A DNA stretch of 64,000 bases from Albidovulum sediminis (GTDB taxonomy: Bacteria; Pseudomonadota; Alphaproteobacteria; Rhodobacterales; Rhodobacteraceae): the NCBI RefSeq assembly GCF_025380365.1, contig NZ_JAOCQF010000007.1, positions 1-64,000 on the forward strand, given 5' to 3'. A program made the position numbers and the translations under genes. Each line of letters begins with the position of its first letter. Position 1 is the stretch's first letter. Positions 59,415 to 64,000 of the stretch are shown piece after piece. The notes beneath the pieces were generated by a model that was not told where the DNA came from, searched no databases, and worked only from the letters and a program-made list of their open reading frames with translations.

Positions 59415-61259
59415 TTAGACCCGAGTCGGCACTTTCCGTGTGTGCTTGGCGCTCTCCGCAATTGCCCGAAACACCCGCGCCGCCTCCCCGAAGACCTCGG
59501 CATCTGCCTGTCCGGCGGACGCAGCCAACCCCGACAGTTTTCCAACGGCGATTTGCCTGCCAACCGCTCCGCTTCCCGGTATACTCGGCAATCCCTTACC
59601 TTTCCGCGCTCGATCAATCGGGGCAAAGTGCCGATCCTCGAAGTACCGGATGTGCCGCGCCCGGATCGGATACTGCCCCTCGGGCAGCACCAGCACCTGA
59701 TTCAGCGGAAACCGCAGCACTTCGTTTGCCGAAATCAACGGCCGCTCTTCCGACCGCCTGCTGACATTGGCACTGTCCTCCAGGGCGCGAACCCGCGACT
59801 GGCTCTCGGTCACTGCCGTTATGGTGGAGCGCCCCAAGGCATTCGAGAGCACCTCGGCGGTCCGATCATCTTGTGGCGTCATGTAGATCTGCACCCCGGC
59901 CCCACCTTGCAGAGAGCGCCGCCCGGTTTCGCCATAGATGTCATCAAGGCCGGGAATGGTCTGGGAGATGATGAAGAAGCGCCCGCCGAAGCTGCGTATG
60001 GTCTTGATAGAAGAAAGAACAAGGGGCTGTCGGCCCAGCTGGTCGAATTCGTCCATCAGGAACATGACCGCATGGGGTTCGTCCTGACCAGGCTCACGGC
60101 GCTGGAGGGAGGCGATGGCATCCGCGAAGAGCAGACGGACGAGGGGGGCGAGAGTTTTCAGGTGCTCGGGCTGGACGACGATGTAGAGGCTTTGGGGATC
60201 GCGGCGGAAGGTCGAGAAGTCGAAGTCGCTGGCGGAGGTCACGCGGTCGACCGCGGGGTCGTTCCAAAGCTCGAGACCGGAGCCTTGGATGACGGACACA
60301 TAGGCGCCGAGGGTCTTCTCCGGGACGTCGGCCATCTCTAGGAAGGTGCGGGAGATGATCGGGATGTTCGTGGTCTCGGCAATGGCCGTATAGCTCTTCT
60401 TCTTGTCGCCACCCCCGGCCATGATCTCACCGGCAAAGCCCAAAGTCGGGCGGCGCTGTTCGATGGCGTAGAGGCACGAGGCGATGAAGAGCCGCTTGCC
60501 GGCATTGAAGAAGCTCTGGGCGCTTTCGCCTTCCGGGATGAGGAAGAGGTCGGCCATCGAGTTCAGCGCGGTGTACTGACGCTCAGCGGAGGGCAGGGCG
60601 GCGATCCGGGCAAGCGGGTTGAACCGGTGCGAGCTCCGGTCCTCATCGAAGGGCGAGAAGTACCAAATGCCGTTCTTCAGCCCATGCTTGCGGTGGATGG
60701 AGGTCTTGGCGAAGTTCTCACCTTTCACGTCGAGGATGATCGCCGAGCCTGAGAAATGGAGGAGGTTCGGGATGACGAAGCCGACTCCTTTCCCCCGGCC
60801 CGTGGGGGCGATCATCATCGCATGCGGGAAGCGGTCTGGCGGCGCCATCACGAAGGGCGCGTCGGACTTCGGAAGGCCGAGCTTGCCGAAGATGAAACCG
60901 TTCTGATCGAGGGTTCCGACCATGTGGTTTCGCTTCAACTCGCGACGCGACTGGAAATGCGCGTCGTCATACTGGTTGAGGCGGCCGCGATGTACCCCAG
61001 CTAATCCGACGAGCGTCAGCGCGACCGTCACAGCACCGGTGATGATCAATGCGCCCTGCAGGACTGAAGGCCGCGCGGCGAGGTCGGCCCATTCGTAGCG
61101 CAAGAACCAGGGGCCTGTTGGGCTAAGCGTATCGAGGCTCTCCCGGAAGGCTGTGATCACATAGATCGTCGCCAGCATGCCGCCGATGTAGAGACCCGTC
61201 AGCAGTCCAAGGAGCAGCGCCAGCGGATACCGCCAGGCGGTGTCGAGATTCGAAAGCAT
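59415..61259 (-). CDS. virD4: VirD4/TraG coupling protein
   Basis: This 614-residue ATPase brings the relaxase-DNA complex to the secretion channel. Two N-terminal helices (~12-38 and ~68-88) are followed by the motor domain with Walker A APTGRGKG (~151-158) and Walker B VMFLMDEFDQLGR. The VirD4 hallmark ISQTIPGLDDIYG is also present. The ATG at 61259 has GAGGACAG upstream. It follows the relaxase gene on the same strand. Confidence 0.94.
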   Translation of the reverse strand: MLSNLDTAWRYPLALLLGLLTGLYIGGMLATIYVITAFRESLDTLSPTGPWFLRYEWADLAARPSVLQGALIITGAVTVALTLVGLAGVHRGRLNQYDDAHFQSRRELKRNHMVGTLDQNGFIFGKLGLPKSDAPFVMAPPDRFPHAMMIAPTGRGKGVGFVIPNLLHFSGSAIILDVKGENFAKTSIHRKHGLKNGIWYFSPFDEDRSSHRFNPLARIAALPSAERQYTALNSMADLFLIPEGESAQSFFNAGKRLFIASCLYAIEQRRPTLGFAGEIMAGGGDKKKSYTAIAETTNIPIISRTFLEMADVPEKTLGAYVSVIQGSGLELWNDPAVDRVTSASDFDFSTFRRDPQSLYIVVQPEHLKTLAPLVRLLFADAIASLQRREPGQDEPHAVMFLMDEFDQLGRQPLVLSSIKTIRSFGGRFFIISQTIPGLDDIYGETGRRSLQGGAGVQIYMTPQDDRTAEVLSNALGRSTITAVTESQSRVRALEDSANVSRRSEERPLISANEVLRFPLNQVLVLPEGQYPIRARHIRYFEDRHFAPIDRARKGKGLPSIPGSGAVGRQIAVGKLSGLAASAGQADAEVFGEAARVFRAIAESAKHTRKVPTRV

Positions 61260-61269
61260 GGGTCTGTCC

Positions 61270-63147
61270 TCAGAGTTCGTGGCCGGTGTCGCGCTCGACA
61301 GCACGATCGCGCTGCCCCAGTTCGGCAGCGCGATGCTGCGCCCGTGCCAGATCTGCCCAGGGTCCGACCTCGCCCGATTGACCGAGGTCTCCTTCGTTCT
61401 TCAGTTCATGCGCGACGGCCGCCCGGAGTGCTGGATCTCGGACCTGCTCGTTGAGCGGGGCGAGGTCGCCGGACCGGACGCGGTCGAGATCCTCGGGTTT
61501 CAGGGTGTCGTGCAGGCGGTCGACGATGGCTTCCAGCGCGGGCACCTCGGAGAGCCTCATATGGCGATCGGCGTTCAGCAACTGGTCGCGCGCAACGGCC
61601 TCGGTCAACTCCGGCGCTAGGTTGAAAGCCGCGACTTCCGCCTGAACCTCCTGTCCCAAAGCGCGCTCCGTTTCCATCCAGAACACCTTTTGCATTGTGT
61701 TCGGCTGCTCAGTAATCCAGCTCGCCCGCTGGCCCTCACTGCGCTCGGCCAAACTGAAGCGGGCGACCATTTCCTCGACGGACGTGCCGGCTATGCGAAG
61801 CTCATCTTCCCGGATCGAGAACAGCGCCGTCAGCCGTTCGCCGATCTCGTCGCGAACATGTGCAAGGGTCGCGCGAAGACCTTCGTCGAGGGAAACCCCC
61901 TCGGTCTGGCCTTGGTCCAACCGCTCAAGCGAGGCGAGGGTCGGGTTGTGATAGGGATCGGTGTTCCGGTCGGCAACTTGGGCATGCTCTGCGAGGAGGA
62001 TGCTGTCGGGTGCGAGTTTCAGCGAGGCGCGGGCCTGCTCGGCAAAGCTGCGCTCCAGGTCGACCCGCTCGGCAGAGGGTTCCATGGCGCGAATTGCCTC
62101 CCAGGCCTCTGTGGCCGAAGCGATCATCTCGTTGCGCGCTGCCTCAACCCGTGTGGCGGGGTCGCCTTCGGCATGAAGCGAGTGATCGGGCATCAGGGGA
62201 ACTCCTTGTCTGAGAGCGGCGGCAGACGCGCCAAGCGCCCGGGCCAGCCGGGAAAGGTAGGAAGCGGCACTTGCCTCGGTGCCGGTTGCGGCGGCAAGGT
62301 CGGCGAGGTCGCCAAGGGTCTTGTATTCACGGGCGAAGCCCTGCATCGCGGCGAGCCGTCGGCTCCGCTCCCCGTCAGACAGCGGCGGCGGGGGAGGTGG
62401 CGTGGCCTTCCCGCCCTCTCGCGATGCACGCAGCTCGGATTGGCGCGGCGGGTTCTCGACAATGCCGCGGGAAAGGCGCGACGAGGCGAGGATGTTCAGC
62501 CCATGCGACTGACTGATCTCGGCGTGAAGCTCGCGCATCACATCGAAGTTCAGCGCGGCATGACGACAGATCGATAGGAATCGGCCTTCCTCGATGCCAT
62601 GCTTATCGACCACGAAATGCGCATGCAGATGGTCAGTGTCCTTGTGCAGGGCAGCAACGTATCGCCAGACATCCCCATACTCACCGGACCCGAACACAGC
62701 TTGCCCCCATTCCCGGGCGATGACCTCAGCACGTTCGGCGTCCACCCCCCGCGGAAAACTCAGGACGATGTGATCGGCATGCCCCCGACGCGGCGCACCT
62801 GTCCAGGTCGAAGACCAGATATCGGCCGTCCGCTCCGTTCGGGCAGGATCGAAATCACGCTCATAGCCCGCCAGGTTGCACCAAGTGCTCTGCACCCCCT
62901 CTTCCCGGGCCACATAGTCGAGAAGGCGCTTCAGCTCCTGTGGGGTGCGGGCGCTGCCGCCGGCGATGCGTTTGACGACCGACTGCCAGCCACGGGGCCC
63001 ACCAGCGTTTCGCAGAAGCGCCCGGGTCTGGCGTTCCTTGCGCGTGCCGAGACGGGACGATGAGCCGTCGCCACCACCCCGCCCACGACGACGGTCGTCG
63101 AGAACATGACCGAGAACCAGATCCTCGACGGAAGGCGACCGGGTCAT
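61270..63147 (-). CDS. VirD2/MobP-type relaxase
   Basis: This 625-residue DNA-nicking enzyme shows motif III, HKDTDHLHAHFVV (His168, His173, His175, His177), which binds the catalytic metal. Motif I contains the likely Tyr nucleophile at Tyr78 (LLDYVARE). The long C-terminal part is helical and Glu/Arg-rich. It nicks oriT and is carried with the transferred strand. The start overlaps mobC as ATGA. Confidence 0.92.
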   Translation of the reverse strand: MTRSPSVEDLVLGHVLDDRRRGRGGGDGSSSRLGTRKERQTRALLRNAGGPRGWQSVVKRIAGGSARTPQELKRLLDYVAREEGVQSTWCNLAGYERDFDPARTERTADIWSSTWTGAPRRGHADHIVLSFPRGVDAERAEVIAREWGQAVFGSGEYGDVWRYVAALHKDTDHLHAHFVVDKHGIEEGRFLSICRHAALNFDVMRELHAEISQSHGLNILASSRLSRGIVENPPRQSELRASREGGKATPPPPPPLSDGERSRRLAAMQGFAREYKTLGDLADLAAATGTEASAASYLSRLARALGASAAALRQGVPLMPDHSLHAEGDPATRVEAARNEMIASATEAWEAIRAMEPSAERVDLERSFAEQARASLKLAPDSILLAEHAQVADRNTDPYHNPTLASLERLDQGQTEGVSLDEGLRATLAHVRDEIGERLTALFSIREDELRIAGTSVEEMVARFSLAERSEGQRASWITEQPNTMQKVFWMETERALGQEVQAEVAAFNLAPELTEAVARDQLLNADRHMRLSEVPALEAIVDRLHDTLKPEDLDRVRSGDLAPLNEQVRDPALRAAVAHELKNEGDLGQSGEVGPWADLARAQHRAAELGQRDRAVERDTGHEL

Positions 63148-63707
63148 TTCGGCGCCTCGGCAGAAGTATCAGTGGCAAGAACGAAAGGAGAGGTTTGATC
63201 ACCAAGTCCCTGCTTGGCCCTCAGCGCCGAGAGGAGGTGGACCACCTCTTCGACAAGGTCATCGACCCGCGCTCCGACCTTGCGCACCAGGGCGGCATCA
63301 CGGGCATTCCAGGTCAGACGACCGACCGCCCCCAGTCGGGCGATCTGGTTGAGGTTGTTGCCGACAGCGGACAATTCCCGCCTGGCTGCAGCGATGGCAT
63401 CAAGCTCGTCTGCCTGGATGGCCAGACGATCGCTTGCCTGTCTGACCAGATGCCTGACTGCCTCGGAAACCGTCAGACCGTTTGCTTCGGCAACCGCCTG
63501 AAAGGCTGCATGCTCGTCTTCCGTGATGCGGATGTTCAGCTTCACCGAAAGCCGCCGCACTTCCTTCCGGTCAAGGCTGCCCTTGATCCGTGACAGCGCC
63601 TGGCGGGAACGGCCCATCGACCTCGCCACGGCCGCGACGCTCTCGCCAGCGAGGAGCCGCGCCGTGATGGCTGCAGTCTCAGTAGAGGTCAGGCGTGAGC
63701 GTGGCAT
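63144..63707 (-). CDS. mobC: MobC relaxosome accessory protein
   Basis: This 187-residue DNA-binding protein has an N-terminal helix-turn-helix-like segment (GESVAAVARSMGRSRQALSRI). The MobC hallmark VGNNLNQIARLGAVG follows (~115-130) after a ribbon-helix-helix-like region (LNIRITEDEHAAFQAVAE). It melts oriT near the nick for the relaxase. Its upstream region holds the nested palindrome at 63774-63843. Confidence 0.9.
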   Translation of the reverse strand: MPRSRLTSTETAAITARLLAGESVAAVARSMGRSRQALSRIKGSLDRKEVRRLSVKLNIRITEDEHAAFQAVAEANGLTVSEAVRHLVRQASDRLAIQADELDAIAAARRELSAVGNNLNQIARLGAVGRLTWNARDAALVRKVGARVDDLVEEVVHLLSALRAKQGLGDQTSPFVLATDTSAEAPK

Positions 63708-63773
63708 TGCATCATTACATGTGTTTTGCAGTCATTGCGCATCATGTACCACACACCACCGTTCCTGCCAACC

Positions 63774-63843
63774 GTCCTCACCGGCCGGTTTCCGCTCCTC
63801 TGAAGAGGGGCCCGCGTGCGGAAACCGGACAGCCGGTGAGGAC
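63774..63843. repeat. Nested palindrome, candidate oriT
   Basis: GTCCTCACCGGC (63774-63785) pairs perfectly with GCCGGTGAGGAC (63832-63843). Inside, CCGGTTTCCGC (63785-63795) pairs with GCGGAAACCGG (63818-63828), and a small CCTCT/AGAGG stem lies in the loop. The ~70-base hairpin lies just upstream of mobC-relaxase-virD4, the usual place of oriT. It has no T-run, so it is not a simple terminator. Confidence 0.6.
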
Positions 63844-63860
63844 TCAATATGGCGTCAGGG

Positions 63861-63881
63861 GTCGGCGGCTTGCCCGCCGAC
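63861..63881. repeat. Second hairpin near candidate oriT
   Basis: GTCGGCGG (63861-63868) and CCGCCGAC (63874-63881) form an 8-bp GC-rich stem with a 5-base loop. It lies 18 bases after the large palindrome. The remaining sequence to 64000 shows no supported gene. Confidence 0.5.
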
Positions 63882-64000
63882 TGCGTCCCTGCGCCCCGGC
63901 CGTCAGGCCTCCGTGCAACGCGAGACCAAAGTGGTCGAGCGCCTTGAAACCTTGGGCTTTGCAGAAGTGTCCGGTCCCTCCATGAGGGCTGTTGGGACGG

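Noticed and set aside
63695-63985. Plus-strand frame of 96 codons at the right edge
   Set aside because: It runs through the large palindrome and shows no domain. The region is better read as oriT and control DNA.
1-64000. CRISPR array, tRNA or rRNA genes, transposase or integrase
   Set aside because: I found no regularly spaced repeats, no cloverleaf sequence and no DDE or tyrosine/serine recombinase motif. Absence was judged by reading only.

Overview
The window looks like a GC-rich alphaproteobacterial replicon, most likely a plasmid or integrative conjugative element of a Rhodobacteraceae-type bacterium (inference from the MobC/VirD2-like relaxase, the VirB set, the RHE_PE00001/DUF1612-like protein and the general protein style). 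It combines a conjugation backbone with a very large metal-handling island. No transposase, integrase, tRNA, rRNA or CRISPR array was seen.

Layout. 0.3-2.6 kb: a DUF1612-like winged-helix protein, then a cobalamin-riboswitch-controlled CbtBA cobalt transporter. 2.6-8.6 kb: copper core, with copA-cueR on the minus strand and copZ, a DUF305 protein and copB on the plus strand, behind two divergent CueR-type promoters. 8.7-11.0 kb: minus-strand operon of a small exported Cys/His protein, an L,D-transpeptidase (Ldt), a DsbA-like protein and a membrane protein. 11.1-17.9 kb: plus-strand operon that starts at a third CueR-type promoter and encodes a second Ldt, a small exported protein, cytochrome c', a di-heme cytochrome c, three membrane proteins (one ferric-reductase-like), penicillin-binding protein 2 and another cytochrome c. 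18.0-23.8 kb: ScsC-like thiol protein, truncated binding protein, two DUF411 proteins, multicopper oxidase, TlpA-like protein. 23.8-29.3 kb: SCO1-PCuAC-SCO1-M23 peptidase-DUF411 operon, an extra Lnt, a third Ldt. 29.4-31.3 kb: mntH/mntR. 31.3-36.4 kb: dsbA-dsbB-lspA-ICMT-zntA operon with a divergent MerR regulator. 36.5-41.9 kb: CusBA-type RND efflux.

42-64 kb is the backbone: HTH protein, two secreted proteins, virB1-B6 and B8-B11 (plus strand), then a mercury operon (merT-merP-CC protein-merF-merA, with divergent merR) that has apparently cut a gene downstream of virB11, then virD4/traG, relaxase and mobC (minus strand), and a strong nested palindrome that is a good oriT candidate.

How it works together (inference). 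Cytosolic Cu(I) is exported by CopA/CopB, and periplasmic copper is oxidised, bound or pumped out by the multicopper oxidase, DUF305, PCuAC/SCO, DUF411 and CusBA proteins. The distinctive part is envelope protection. Three Ldts, a PBP2, an M23 peptidase, Lnt, LspA and several thiol-redox proteins sit among the metal genes, and at least one Ldt operon has a canonical CueR box. Five further MerR-type promoters with a different 15-bp dyad lie upstream of the ScsC-like, SCO/PCuAC, Lnt, ZntA and mer genes, which suggests a second, partly shared metal regulon.
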